A stretch of 64,000 bases of DNA, from contig JAEXHI010000012.1 of NCBI GenBank assembly GCA_023450085.1, forward strand, positions 1 to 64,000, in the 5' to 3' direction. Made by a program: the position numbers and the translations under genes. The stretch is from Bacteroidota bacterium. Lineage in GTDB: Bacteria; Bacteroidota; Bacteroidia; Sphingobacteriales; Sphingobacteriaceae. How positions within the stretch are numbered: the stretch's first letter is position 1; each line of letters starts with the position of its first letter. This document shows positions 25,976-35,980 of the stretch, in pieces. Under the pieces are notes generated by a model. That model did not search any database, was not told where the DNA came from, and worked only from the letters and a program-made list of their open reading frames with translations.

Positions 25976-27058
25976 ATGATCGAGTACGAAAATCTTTATT
26001 TACTAAACAAACCCTTTATGGAGCAATATCGGGAGAATTTCGCCGATAGCCTAGATAAGGGATGGTTTATCCTTGGTGATAAAGTAAAGACTTTTGAGCA
26101 GCAATTTGCCGACTATTGTGGTGCTGGTTATTGTGCGGGCTTAGCTTCTGGACTTGATGCTTTGGTATTGGCATTAAAATATTTTGAATTTCCCGAAGGT
26201 GCTGAAGTCATTGTTCCTTCAAATACCTACATCGCCACCATTCTTGCGATTTATAATAATGGATTGGTTCCAGTATTGGTAGAGCCCGATATCAATACCT
26301 ACAACATTGACCCTTTAAAAATAGAAGCCAGTATTACCGCTAAAACCTGTGCCATTATGGTGGTGCACTTATATGGAAAATGCTGTGAGATGGACACCGT
26401 AATGGAGATTGCTCAAAAGCATGGTCTTAAAGTAATTGAAGACTGCGCACAAGCACACGGAGCGACATTTAAAGGAAAACAAGCCGGTACTTTCGGCAAT
26501 TTTGGTGCTTTTAGCTTTTATCCCACCAAAAACTTGGGTGCATTAGGAGATGGCGGAGCATTGGTTTCAAATGATAGCTCGGTTATCGATAAAATAAAAG
26601 CATTGAGAAACTATGGTTGCCATGAAAAATATTACAACAATTACATCGGAATCAATTCGAGGTTAGACGAAATACAAGCTGGCTTTCTATCAGCTAAACT
26701 ACCTTTCCTTGAGGAGATCAATGCCCACAAACAAAAGCTGGCTGCCATTTACCAAGAAGGTTTAAAAGCAGATTTTATCAAGCCTGTGGTACACGAGGAT
26801 TTTAAAGACGTATATCATATTTATACGGTGAGGCATACAGAAAGAGATCGCTTAAGGGAATATTTGCTCAAACACGATATTAAAACAGAAATACATTATC
26901 CTGTTCCCCCACACCAGCAAAATGCATTAAAAGATAAAATGAAAGGGAACTATCCTATTGCGGAACTGATTCATCAAACTACTTTAAGTTTGCCCATTTC
27001 TTATTGTCATACCGAAAATGAAATTGAAAAAGTAATTGAAGTGATGAATAAATTTTAA
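25976..27058 (+). CDS. DegT/DnrJ/EryC1 aminotransferase, FdtB/QdtB-like
   Basis: A 360-residue PLP-dependent sugar aminotransferase. The catalytic lysine is K185 in FYPTKNLGALGDGGA. VIEDCAQAHGA holds the PLP-binding aspartate, SNTYIATILAIYNNGLVPV the substrate loop, and NYGCHEKYYNNYIGINSRLDEIQAGFL the C-terminal part of the site. Paired with the 3,4-ketoisomerase, it probably makes a dTDP-3-amino-3,6-dideoxyhexose for a surface polysaccharide or glycoprotein. No N-acetyltransferase (FdtC/QdtC) and no RmlA/RmlB gene is in the window. Confidence 0.9.
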   Translation: MIEYENLYLLNKPFMEQYRENFADSLDKGWFILGDKVKTFEQQFADYCGAGYCAGLASGLDALVLALKYFEFPEGAEVIVPSNTYIATILAIYNNGLVPVLVEPDINTYNIDPLKIEASITAKTCAIMVVHLYGKCCEMDTVMEIAQKHGLKVIEDCAQAHGATFKGKQAGTFGNFGAFSFYPTKNLGALGDGGALVSNDSSVIDKIKALRNYGCHEKYYNNYIGINSRLDEIQAGFLSAKLPFLEEINAHKQKLAAIYQEGLKADFIKPVVHEDFKDVYHIYTVRHTERDRLREYLLKHDIKTEIHYPVPPHQQNALKDKMKGNYPIAELIHQTTLSLPISYCHTENEIEKVIEVMNKF

Positions 27059-27114
27059 AGCTGAACTGCAATAGGCTACAATTTAGTATTTTAGCAGCCG
27101 AATAAAATGCTAAA

Positions 27115-27600
27115 ATGAGGGATAATTTACATACACGGCGGCTGATTAAGATTGGTGTTTGTTTTGCGTTGTTTTTAATTGCAGGATGTAAGAAAAAAGA
27201 GGATGTAACGGAAGAGGCTAAAGTAAAACCACCGTTAAGAGCTTACATTGTTACTGCCCGAATTGACAAAAAAGGCACAAATAGTAATTCCGAAGGCACT
27301 GCAGTGCTAAAAGGTAATTACGATGAAAGTACAAAAATACTGAGCTATGCGGTGGAATTTAAAAACATAGATCCCACACTAATTACACTCAGAAATGGGC
27401 CAAAAGGCTCAACAGGTTCTTTGATTAAAGAAATTTACAAGCAGGGAGCTGGGAAAGTGACCACTATGGCACTCACCGGAAGCTTAGAATTGAGTCCGCT
27501 GAACGAACGAAATTTACAAAAAGGGAATTGGTTTGTGTCGGTAAATACTTTGGCCTTGAGCCCCGAAATTTCGGGAGTACTCACCTTAAAGCAACAATAG
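27115..27600 (+). CDS. CHRD-domain lipoprotein
   Basis: The 161-residue protein has a lipoprotein signal peptide with lipobox LIAGC (Cys near 25, followed by KKKED). Residues 35-160 match the CHRD domain: YIVTARIDKK at the start, a STKILSYAVEFKNIDPT core, and SPEISGVLTLKQQ at the end. CHRD domains occur in extracellular proteins including metazoan chordin. Their bacterial role is unclear. It ends one base before the ECF sigma gene, which places it at the head of a surface-signalling operon. The TATTTTAG at 27087 is a near match to the -7 box. Confidence 0.75.
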   Translation: MRDNLHTRRLIKIGVCFALFLIAGCKKKEDVTEEAKVKPPLRAYIVTARIDKKGTNSNSEGTAVLKGNYDESTKILSYAVEFKNIDPTLITLRNGPKGSTGSLIKEIYKQGAGKVTTMALTGSLELSPLNERNLQKGNWFVSVNTLALSPEISGVLTLKQQ

Positions 27601-27601
27601 G

Positions 27602-28219
27602 ATGGTGATGAGTGAAGGGCATATATTTAAAACAGATGAGGATTTACAGCTAACTACTGCAATTGGGCAACATGACAAAAAAGCATTTGAGGCTTTATAT
27701 AAAAAATACTATCAACAACTGTTTGCCGTAGCCTACCGCTATGTTGAACATGTACAAATTGCAGAAGAAATAGTTCACGATGTATTTATAACCATTTGGA
27801 ATAAAGGAGACCAGTTAAATATTCAGTATTCGATGAAAAGTTATTTATTTAAGTCAGTAGTGAATACTTCGCTAAACTTTATCAAAAGAGAAAAAAGCGA
27901 ACATGCGAAAAAGGAAGCATATATAGCTGTGCAGGATGAAGCTACGATAAATAACGAAATCATCGACACCGACGAAATACTACTTAAAAATCTGGAGCAA
28001 GCCTTGGAAATGCTACCGGAGAAATGTAGACAAGTAATGTACCTAAGTCGATTTGGGAAATTAAAACAGCAAGAAATTGCTACACAAATGGACATTAGTA
28101 TTAAAACAGTAAAAAATCACTTAACCTACGGTTTTCAGAAGTTAAGGGAACATTTACAAAAACATAAACAACTGAGCGTTACTTTACTATTAATGCTCAC
28201 AAAAATTTTCACGCTCTAA
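27602..28219 (+). CDS. ECF RNA polymerase sigma factor
   Basis: The 205-residue protein has sigma region 2 (DKKAFEALYKKYYQQLFAVAYRYVEH...AEEIVHDVFITIWNKGDQL) and region 4 (LEMLPEKCRQVMYLSRFGKLKQQEIATQMDISIKTVKNHLTYGFQKL). This is the Bacteroidota FecI-like type that pairs with a FecR-like anti-sigma and a TonB receptor, both of which follow. ATG 27608 is a possible start two codons in. The C-terminal tail is hydrophobic (LSVTLLLMLTKIFTL). Confidence 0.92.
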   Translation: MVMSEGHIFKTDEDLQLTTAIGQHDKKAFEALYKKYYQQLFAVAYRYVEHVQIAEEIVHDVFITIWNKGDQLNIQYSMKSYLFKSVVNTSLNFIKREKSEHAKKEAYIAVQDEATINNEIIDTDEILLKNLEQALEMLPEKCRQVMYLSRFGKLKQQEIATQMDISIKTVKNHLTYGFQKLREHLQKHKQLSVTLLLMLTKIFTL

Positions 28220-28229
28220 TTTTATCAAG

Positions 28230-29222
28230 ATGAAAGATTTTGACGCACATGAAGAATTTATACACAGCCTGATCATAGACGATATTGATCAGACGATTAC
28301 TTCAGAGAACAAGGAATTACTTGATCAATGGCGAGCCAGTGATCAAGCTAATGAAAAAACCTATCAGGAGTTTGCTAACATTCAACTGGGGATGGATAAA
28401 TTGTTCACTAGAAGTAATCAAGATGTGGCGTTATCTTGGGAAGCCTTAGATCGCAAAATTACTGATCAAACCGATCATTTAACCATACACAAACCCAGCA
28501 GAAAAATTAGCTTATGGTATAAAGTTGCTGCTGCCGTATTGGTGATCATATCTGTAGGTTATTATTTTATGCTGCAAAGCAAATACATTGTGGTTAGTAC
28601 TGCAAAAGATGCCTCTATCACCCGTGTAAAATTACCCGATGGCACTGAGCTGAACCTGAACGCTTCTACTGTGGTAAAATATGATAAAGATTTCATTAAC
28701 AATAGAAAACTGGAATTATTGGAGGGTGAAGTATTTATTCATGTAGTTAAACACGATGGTCCACAATTTACTTTGGGACTTGGAGAATTAGAAGCACAAG
28801 ATATTGGAACGAGTTTTAATGTAGTTAGAAATCCCAACAAAATAGCAGTCGTGGTTGAAGATGGAGAAGTAGCATTGAAGCATATTTCCTTAAATACAGA
28901 GGTACGACTTACCAAAGGAAAATCTGGCACTTATAATATGGATACCAAAAAGCTTAGCTCGGCAGATAACACCAATCTGAACTATAAATCGTGGGTTGAC
29001 AAAAAATTTATTTTCCAAGATGTTCTTATCGGAGATGTTATCCGTCAGCTTGGTCAAGTTTATCAAACCCCTATCCATATCAATAGTGAATCGTTAAAAA
29101 ACAGAAGATTAACGGCAAGGTTACATTATCAAACTTTAGATAGTGCACTTAATGTTATTTCTGCATCTTTACAGTGCAAAATAACAAGGGAAAAAGACAC
29201 CTATGTTTTATCAAACAACTAA
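28230..29222 (+). CDS. FecR-like anti-sigma factor
   Basis: The 330-residue protein has a cytoplasmic N-terminal region (about 1-90), a single membrane segment (WYKVAAAVLVIISVGYYFML, about 97-116), and a periplasmic FecR domain (STAKDASITRVKLPDGTELNLNA, then a 'GEVFIHV' strand and EDGEVAL). A C-terminal DUF4974-type domain begins DVLIGDVIRQLGQVY. It would hold the sigma factor until the receptor signals. It starts ten bases after the sigma gene, and the receptor gene starts inside its last 20 bases. Confidence 0.9.
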   Translation: MKDFDAHEEFIHSLIIDDIDQTITSENKELLDQWRASDQANEKTYQEFANIQLGMDKLFTRSNQDVALSWEALDRKITDQTDHLTIHKPSRKISLWYKVAAAVLVIISVGYYFMLQSKYIVVSTAKDASITRVKLPDGTELNLNASTVVKYDKDFINNRKLELLEGEVFIHVVKHDGPQFTLGLGELEAQDIGTSFNVVRNPNKIAVVVEDGEVALKHISLNTEVRLTKGKSGTYNMDTKKLSSADNTNLNYKSWVDKKFIFQDVLIGDVIRQLGQVYQTPIHINSESLKNRRLTARLHYQTLDSALNVISASLQCKITREKDTYVLSNN

Positions 29223-31761
29223 ACCATTTTATTTTTTAACCATTCTACTTTTATTGCTGATTTTTCAGGAAAACCTTTTTGCACAACAAAAAGATCCCTT
29301 AAAAAATCCCATTACCATCACCCTACCAGCCGATTCTTTAATCACTTCATTAAAAAGACTGGAGCAAAAAGCAAAATCCAGTTTTGCATTTGATCCTGAT
29401 CAACTGAGAAAATTAAAAAACAAGGAACTCAGGTTTACACAAACATCCCTAGGTACAATTCTAGAAAAATTGTTTTTCGGTACATCACTTGAATTCAAGC
29501 TAGTAGGTAATGATATTGTAATTACACCCGGAAAACAAATTACATGGACCATTCATGGCTACGTAAGAGACAGCTACAACGGAGAAGAACTGATAGGCGC
29601 CATTGTTCAAATTCCTGCACTACAAGTAGGTGTAACTACCAATAGGTATGGCTTTTACTCCATCAGTGTACCGCAAGGAGATTACGAAATACTGATCTCC
29701 AATACTGGATATCAATCGTTGCAAAAGCAGGTCCATTTGGATAGAGACAAACAGGAACAAATCGAATTATCACTCAAAGAGCGCCCTTTGGAAGAGGTGG
29801 TTATTACAAAAGCTGTCAAATCGCCTAATCCTATATTACTTAATGAAGCCAACTTTACCGCTAAACAGCTAAACAATGCCTCTTATTATTTAGGAGAAAC
29901 TGATGCCATGAAGCGCCTACAAATGGAAAATGGCATTAAATCCATTACCGAAGGGAGTTCTGGACTTTTTATAAGAGGTGGTAACGCAGATCAGAACCTG
30001 ATTTTATTAGACGAAGCCATCATTTATAATCCCTCCCATTTGTACGGATTGGTTTCTGTTTTCAATTCAGATGTGGTAAATAACATTCAAGTTTATAAAG
30101 ATTATATGCCTGCCAATTTTGGAGGAAGGTTATCATCTGTCATTGTAAATAGAATGACAGAAGGAAATAGCAAAGAGTATCATCTGAGTGGCGGAGTTAA
30201 TTTGATGTCTCTCCGATTTTCGGCCGAAGGACCTATTGTTAAGGACAAAGGTTCGTTTATTGTGGCTTACAGACGGAGCTTGCTTGACGTTTTTCATCGC
30301 AAGTTTAAGCTGTTTAATCCCAATTCCGTTTATAATGACATCAATGCTAAGGCCAACTACAAACTCAACAAGAACAACAGCATTTTTTATTCTGTTTATG
30401 TGGGCAACGACAATCTTTTATCTGAAAACTCGTACACCAACAAATGGGGCAACTTAACTTCTACCCTACGCTGGAACCATATCATCAACTCGAAAATATT
30501 CCTCAATGCATCAGCGATTTACAGCAATTACAATAATCTACTTGATCTTAATGCTGATACGCTTTCGCAAAAGAGCCAGTGGAGCACAGGGGTTAAAGAA
30601 TTTACCGCAAAGGCAGATTTCACTTACTACAGAAGTCCTAAAAACCAGATCAAGTTCGGAATATCCAGTATTTATCATCAGTTTATGCCGGGTGAAATGT
30701 ATAAACAGCGATTATTTGAGTTCAATATTTCTAGGGAGAAATCTTTGGAGTCTGCACTCTATTATTCTCAGCAGATCAGTTTAAACAAGTCATTTGAATT
30801 AGATTATGGCCTCAGGTTATCTCTATTTCGAGATGCTCAAGAGCAACAGAATTTATTTGACGAACAGGGAAATCCCATTAAGAAAGATCTGGTAAAGACT
30901 TTTTTTAACCCTGAACCGAGAGTTAATATCAGTTACCTACTGCAACAAAACCAACGTATATTCTTCACCTATAACCGTAATTACCAATATCTACAGTTGA
31001 TACAAAACAGTGCGTTGGCCTTCTCCTCTCTTGAGCCTTACATTCCTGCTTCTGTAAATATCAAGCCTCAACATGCGAACCACTTTTCTTTAGGGTACCG
31101 CTATGCTCCGGTTAAATATGTATTTTCAGCAAACGCTTACTACAAAAGACTAAACAACCAACTTGATCTCGTTGGACACACGCAGATCATCAGTAACCCC
31201 AGTATCAGAAACCAGCTCAGATCTGGAAATTCTGATGCTTATGGACTAGAACTGGAACTGAATAAAACAGAGGGAAGATTTTCTGGCACCATAGCCTATA
31301 CCTATTCAAGAGCATTTCGCAAAATCACCGACATCAATTTTGGAAAACGTTTTGTGGCCAATTACGACATTCCAAATGAGCTTAAACTTACGGCAAGATT
31401 TGAGTTGAACAAGCAGATTTCCCTGCAATCATTTTTTACTTATACCACAGGCCGGCCGCTCACTCTTCCAGTTGGTTATTATCAACATGATGGGCTAAAC
31501 GTACCCATTTTTGAAGACAGGAATACTTCCAGATTTCCAGATTATAGTCGCCTCGATGTATCTGCACAGTATCGCTTACAATCTAAAATAAGTAGTAAAC
31601 GTACACTGGGGCACACCATTTCTGTGGGAATATATAATTTATATAACCGAAAAAACCCCTTATATTACCAACTAAGTTCATCATCATTTGAACCTAGAAC
31701 CAGTACGACAGAATATGGGTTTGGTTTTTATCCGTGGGTGTCCTACAGTTTTAAAATATAG
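29203..31761 (+). CDS. TonB-dependent receptor with STN and carboxypeptidase-like N-terminal domains
   Basis: The 852-residue protein has a signal peptide (1-27) and an STN signalling domain (about 35-105: ITITLPADSLITSLKRLEQK ... LEFKLVGNDIVITP). A carboxypeptidase-regulatory-like domain follows (about 110-200: GYVRDSYNGEELIGAIV ... ERPLEEVVITKA), then the plug (SGLFIRGGNADQNLILLDEA ... HLYGLVSVFNSD) and a barrel to the end. The STN domain is what contacts the FecR-like protein, so this is a transducing transporter. The ATG at 29203 overlaps the anti-sigma gene. The DUF4249 lipoprotein follows after two bases. Confidence 0.9.
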   Translation: MFYQTTKPFYFLTILLLLLIFQENLFAQQKDPLKNPITITLPADSLITSLKRLEQKAKSSFAFDPDQLRKLKNKELRFTQTSLGTILEKLFFGTSLEFKLVGNDIVITPGKQITWTIHGYVRDSYNGEELIGAIVQIPALQVGVTTNRYGFYSISVPQGDYEILISNTGYQSLQKQVHLDRDKQEQIELSLKERPLEEVVITKAVKSPNPILLNEANFTAKQLNNASYYLGETDAMKRLQMENGIKSITEGSSGLFIRGGNADQNLILLDEAIIYNPSHLYGLVSVFNSDVVNNIQVYKDYMPANFGGRLSSVIVNRMTEGNSKEYHLSGGVNLMSLRFSAEGPIVKDKGSFIVAYRRSLLDVFHRKFKLFNPNSVYNDINAKANYKLNKNNSIFYSVYVGNDNLLSENSYTNKWGNLTSTLRWNHIINSKIFLNASAIYSNYNNLLDLNADTLSQKSQWSTGVKEFTAKADFTYYRSPKNQIKFGISSIYHQFMPGEMYKQRLFEFNISREKSLESALYYSQQISLNKSFELDYGLRLSLFRDAQEQQNLFDEQGNPIKKDLVKTFFNPEPRVNISYLLQQNQRIFFTYNRNYQYLQLIQNSALAFSSLEPYIPASVNIKPQHANHFSLGYRYAPVKYVFSANAYYKRLNNQLDLVGHTQIISNPSIRNQLRSGNSDAYGLELELNKTEGRFSGTIAYTYSRAFRKITDINFGKRFVANYDIPNELKLTARFELNKQISLQSFFTYTTGRPLTLPVGYYQHDGLNVPIFEDRNTSRFPDYSRLDVSAQYRLQSKISSKRTLGHTISVGIYNLYNRKNPLYYQLSSSSFEPRTSTTEYGFGFYPWVSYSFKI

Positions 31762-31763
31762 CT

Positions 31764-32603
31764 ATGAAGTATATTCATCATTATTTATGGGTGTTTTTCG
31801 TTACTGCAACGTTTATGGGGTGCAAGAAAAACGATTTAGATAACAACGGCTTTTTAAAACCTGGACGTACTTATGATTTAGCTGTAGAGGGTGGTTTCAA
31901 TACATTTACGACTGCGCAATATATTAGGCTTACCAAGCCCGCCCTGTATCCCGATTCGGCACCTACACCGATCAGTAAAGCTTCTGTAGTAGTAAATAAT
32001 GGACGGGTAGACATGATTTATAGGGAGACCAAAACACTAGGGGTTTATATGGCAACTAGCAGTGATGATCCAAACTACAATAAAGCCTACACCCTAACCA
32101 TTAAGTATAATGGAAAAACTTATACTGCGGTGGATACCTTAAGACAAGTAGTGAATATTGTAGACGATTTCCTGCCCCTATCCACAAAAGCTCTTGACAG
32201 TAAAACGGTAGAAGTGAATGTTCCCAAGCATACTTTCGGCTATTTAAATTCAAACAAATGGTATATTTCCTATAAAGAAATCCCTGCTTGGAACCCCTCT
32301 AAATTTGATCAGACAAAGTATTACAGTTATACGCATTTACTAGGGTCGCCAAATTCTTTATATCCATTGAATAACCTCAAAAGAAAATTTTCCCTTCCAA
32401 AGGAAGATGGGGTATTAATTTATAAAATTTCCCTTTCCGAAAATTATGCCAAGTACTTGTATGGCGTATTTATGGAGACGGATTGGAGTGGTATTTTCTC
32501 CAGCGTACCCGTTAATGTACAAGGTAATGTTTCTGGAAATGCGCAGGGATATTTTTCTGCAAATGATATCGACGTTAAGAGATACCCAGCAAAAGATTTA
32601 TAG
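31764..32603 (+). CDS. DUF4249 lipoprotein
   Basis: The 279-residue protein has a lipoprotein signal with lipobox FMGC (Cys near 20, then KKNDL). The beta-sandwich opening 'AVEGGFNTFTTAQYIRLTKPAL' with 'TPISKASVVVNNG', and the later WSGIFSSVPVNVQGNVSGNA, fit DUF4249. These lipoproteins accompany single TonB receptors in Bacteroidota and are thought to act as surface partners in place of SusD. It is the last gene of the CHRD-sigma-FecR-receptor unit. The ligand is unknown. Confidence 0.8.
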   Translation: MKYIHHYLWVFFVTATFMGCKKNDLDNNGFLKPGRTYDLAVEGGFNTFTTAQYIRLTKPALYPDSAPTPISKASVVVNNGRVDMIYRETKTLGVYMATSSDDPNYNKAYTLTIKYNGKTYTAVDTLRQVVNIVDDFLPLSTKALDSKTVEVNVPKHTFGYLNSNKWYISYKEIPAWNPSKFDQTKYYSYTHLLGSPNSLYPLNNLKRKFSLPKEDGVLIYKISLSENYAKYLYGVFMETDWSGIFSSVPVNVQGNVSGNAQGYFSANDIDVKRYPAKDL

Positions 32604-32938
32604 CCATTTTATTTCTTGATTTTACTCGCAGCTTATAAGCATACGACTCAAGCGTGTGAGCTAAAAGAGTTGCTACCCTTTTTCCTTATTTCAGCTTAAA
32701 ATAGTTCTTCCAACGTTTTTTATCAGTCTCTAGGCTTGCTATTGTCTTATCAATATTTCAAGTTGATGCGCTACCCCGTTGCATTTTGATTTAATATTGG
32801 AATTTTCTCTTTTATGTATTGTTCAACAGTAACATACAGAAGGCACAACCGAACGAATTAATGATTTGTTAATACCAGATGAGAAAAAAGGTAATGCTTG
32901 TTGACGCTCTTTGTGGCACATTAAAACCACATTAAAAC
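32604..32938. other. Intergenic region before the phosphatase gene
   Basis: 335 bases with no gene I can support. The 3' half is AT-rich. GGTAATGCTTGTTGACGCTC sits 43-62 bases before the ATG at 32939 and may be promoter sequence, but the match to TAnnTTTG is poor. No strong terminator follows the DUF4249 gene. Confidence 0.4.
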
Positions 32939-35900
32939 ATGATTAAAAAATTTACTTACCACCTTTTCTTGTTTCTTCTCCTTTCTGGCAGTATACCAGC
33001 ATTAGCACAGGAGCTTTTTCCCTACCTTCAAGCGCCAGAACCTACTTCGATCTGGATTACTTGGAAAACCTCTTCAGGAACAGAAACTACCGTAGAATAC
33101 GGTACCTCCGAGAGTAATCTCGACCAAACCCTTTCTGGGGCTAACAAAATAATCAACGACACTGGCTACAGCAACAGCTATTTCTACCACAGTGTACAGT
33201 TGACTAATCTTAGCCCTAATACTAAATATTACTATCGGATCAAAACAGGTACACAAACCTCAATCACCCATTCTTTCCGTACCATTCCAGCCAAAGGCGC
33301 AGCGTTAGCAGATGGACATCTACGCTTTATCATCGTGGGTGATAACCAACTGAAGGATAAACCAAGATGGGATTCCCTATTGGTTGCCGCGAAGAGAAAA
33401 AGTATCGAGAAATTTGGTCCCAACTTTAACGATCACATCAACATGGTGGTGAACGTGGGCGACCAAGTAGATGTAGGTACTTTGGACCACTATGAAAATG
33501 TACACTTTAACAAAGCTAAATACCTTTCACCAGTATTGGCTTTCAACACTTTAGTAGGAAATCATGAAACTTATGGCACACTGGGACTTAATGCTTATCG
33601 TGACCATTTCTTTTACGACCAATACAAATATCAGGGAATTTCTTCGGGTACTGAAGATTATTACGCATTTCAAGTGGGCCGCGTACTGTTCCTAATGTTA
33701 TGCACCGAGAACATTAATTCTATTGGTACTGCTCAATTAGCTTGGGCAAAAAGTGTTATAGATGCCGCAAAAACGGACAACTCTGTAGATTTTATCATCA
33801 CTGAATGCCACCGACCACTACAAGCAGAACAATATGTGGGCGATATTTCTACTTGGGTAAGGGATAATATTGTACCTAAGTTAGTTGAAACTCCAAAAGC
33901 AGCCTTGATCATCGGTGCCCACCATCATTTATATGCAAGGGGCCAACACCGTGACAAGCCACTTTACAATATCATTTCTGGCGGATCTGCTTGGGATCAA
34001 TATTGGGGCATGTCTGTAGAACAAGATTTCGACGATGTTCAAAAAACCATTCCTAACTGGGCCTATCAAATCATCGACTTTGACACTTCTACCAAAGAAA
34101 TGTTTGTAGAGACCTACTCTATCGGGAGTATCTATCGCACCAAAAACAATGAACTGATTGACACCTTTTATCGCAGATTAGGTCAGCTTGCGCCAAATAA
34201 ACCATCGCTCATCAATATGCCAACCACAGATGTTACCCTACCGTTGACTTTGGAAAGTAACACCTACGTTAGTTCTACCAACCAGCCCTACAACAGTACG
34301 CAGATACAGGTGTCCAAACTGGCCGATTTCAGCAAATTAGAGGTTGATAAATTAAGAGATTATGAAAACCTTTATGGTGCCTCTACAGCACCTGATCAAA
34401 CTAAGGACATTCACGCTGGAGTAGATATTTTCAAGTATACCATCATTGCCAATAGCTTACCAAATGGTACTTACTATGCCCGTATCAGACACCGCGACCG
34501 TAACATCGAATGGTCGGAATGGTCGGATGTAAAAACCTTCAACGTGATCAATAGTGTTACCATTGCAAAACCTACCATTAGCATCGAAAAGAAAGTATTT
34601 GCTACATCGGAAAGCATTAAGGTAACCTTCACCTCGGCACCTAACGATCCAAAAGATTGGATTGGCATGTATAAGAAAGGCCAAACGCCAGGTGTAGGTG
34701 GAGTAACCTCAACCAAATGGTCATACACCAGCGGTACCTCGGGTAGCGTCACCCTAGGTTCGGGAGCTGCTACAGGCGAATACTATTTGGTTTTGTTGTC
34801 AAAAGACGGCTATGTAGAAATCTCCGATAGAATCCAATTATATATCGGTCCAAAGCCGACCATCTCCTCTAACAAAACAGAATATAATACCGGAGATGTA
34901 GTGAGCGTTACTTATGCTAATGGATCAGGGAATACCAAGGACTGGATCGGCATTTACAAAGTGGGAGAAAATGGTCCAGACCAAACCTCAAAAGCCTATA
35001 AATATGTAACCGGCACGAGCGGTAGCTTGAGCTTTACAGGTCTAGCTAAAGGCTATTACTATTCTTCATATTACTTAAATGATGCCTACTTTGAGCCTAC
35101 TGATAGGATTTACTTCCAAATTGGCACCGCCATTACCACTGTGAGCGCCAATGCAACTGCTTACGCTTTAAAAGATCCTATTGAGGTAACTTTCGCAGAT
35201 GGTCCTGGTATCCCTAAAGATTACATTGGTATCTTCAAAAGAAATGCCGACCCAAATAATGGTGAATTAATTGGCTACGTCTATTTCGAAGGCAAAACAA
35301 AAGGTAAAATCACCTTTCCAGATAACCAGTTGCCAACCGAAGCAGGAGATTATTTCCTTGCCATGTTTACCAATGATTCTTATACAGAGGTATCCAACAG
35401 ATATAACTTCACCATCACAGAAGGTACACTTCCAGTAAGCTTGTTAGGCTTTAGTGCAAAGCAAGGAAATGACGGGAATTTATTGACTTGGAGCACCACT
35501 TCGGAACAAAACAACGACCGTTTTGAAATTGAATATACCAATGAAACGGAATTCCAAAAGATTGGCGAGATCAAAGCGCCAGAAGGCAATAGCAATACCC
35601 GTAAGGATTACAGTTTCCTACATAAAAACCCAAGCGGAAAAATTAGTTACTACCGTCTTAAACAAGTAGACAGGGATGGTAAATTCCAATATAGTAAAGT
35701 TGCTGCCGTACGTTCTGATCTTTCGTCAAATACGTTAACAGTGTATCCTAATCCAGTGAAAGAAACGGCTACTTTAGCACTTCCACAGCTTAATAACGGC
35801 ACCAAAGTACTTGTTGTTCTTACTGATATTAGGGGACAGAAAATACTTGACCGTCAAAGTACAGTTCAAGGGCAGAATATGAGCTTAGATGTAAGAAACT

Positions 35901-35980
35901 TGGCTACGGGCACTTATCTGTTAAAAGTGGCTGTTATTGGCACCAAAGAGGAATTTACAACTAAAATGATCAAACACTAA
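32939..35980 (+). CDS. T9SS purple-acid-phosphatase-like metallophosphoesterase
   Basis: The 1013-residue protein has a signal peptide (1-23) and a fibronectin-like PAP N-terminal domain (about 25-118: PTSIWITWKTSSG ... LSPNTKYYYRIKTG). The calcineurin-type phosphoesterase domain spans about 128-410, with metal-site blocks IIVGDNQ, VNVGDQVD, LVGNHETYG, ITECHRP and GAHHHLYARG. Another fibronectin-like domain follows (about 420-540), then three repeats of about 90 residues (about 545-835) each with a DWIGMYK/DWIGIYK/DYIGIFK motif, an LPVSLLGFSAKQGN module and a type A sorting domain (VYPNPVKETATLAL). It is predicted to release phosphate from organic phosphoesters at the surface. Its stop overlaps the next start by one base (TAATG). 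Confidence 0.88.
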   Translation: MIKKFTYHLFLFLLLSGSIPALAQELFPYLQAPEPTSIWITWKTSSGTETTVEYGTSESNLDQTLSGANKIINDTGYSNSYFYHSVQLTNLSPNTKYYYRIKTGTQTSITHSFRTIPAKGAALADGHLRFIIVGDNQLKDKPRWDSLLVAAKRKSIEKFGPNFNDHINMVVNVGDQVDVGTLDHYENVHFNKAKYLSPVLAFNTLVGNHETYGTLGLNAYRDHFFYDQYKYQGISSGTEDYYAFQVGRVLFLMLCTENINSIGTAQLAWAKSVIDAAKTDNSVDFIITECHRPLQAEQYVGDISTWVRDNIVPKLVETPKAALIIGAHHHLYARGQHRDKPLYNIISGGSAWDQYWGMSVEQDFDDVQKTIPNWAYQIIDFDTSTKEMFVETYSIGSIYRTKNNELIDTFYRRLGQLAPNKPSLINMPTTDVTLPLTLESNTYVSSTNQPYNSTQIQVSKLADFSKLEVDKLRDYENLYGASTAPDQTKDIHAGVDIFKYTIIANSLPNGTYYARIRHRDRNIEWSEWSDVKTFNVINSVTIAKPTISIEKKVFATSESIKVTFTSAPNDPKDWIGMYKKGQTPGVGGVTSTKWSYTSGTSGSVTLGSGAATGEYYLVLLSKDGYVEISDRIQLYIGPKPTISSNKTEYNTGDVVSVTYANGSGNTKDWIGIYKVGENGPDQTSKAYKYVTGTSGSLSFTGLAKGYYYSSYYLNDAYFEPTDRIYFQIGTAITTVSANATAYALKDPIEVTFADGPGIPKDYIGIFKRNADPNNGELIGYVYFEGKTKGKITFPDNQLPTEAGDYFLAMFTNDSYTEVSNRYNFTITEGTLPVSLLGFSAKQGNDGNLLTWSTTSEQNNDRFEIEYTNETEFQKIGEIKAPEGNSNTRKDYSFLHKNPSGKISYYRLKQVDRDGKFQYSKVAAVRSDLSSNTLTVYPNPVKETATLALPQLNNGTKVLVVLTDIRGQKILDRQSTVQGQNMSLDVRNLATGTYLLKVAVIGTKEEFTTKMIKH

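Noticed and set aside
32640..32680. Terminator around GCTTATAAGC after the DUF4249 gene
   Set aside because: The palindrome is short and AT-rich, without a T-run. No stable longer stem could be drawn.
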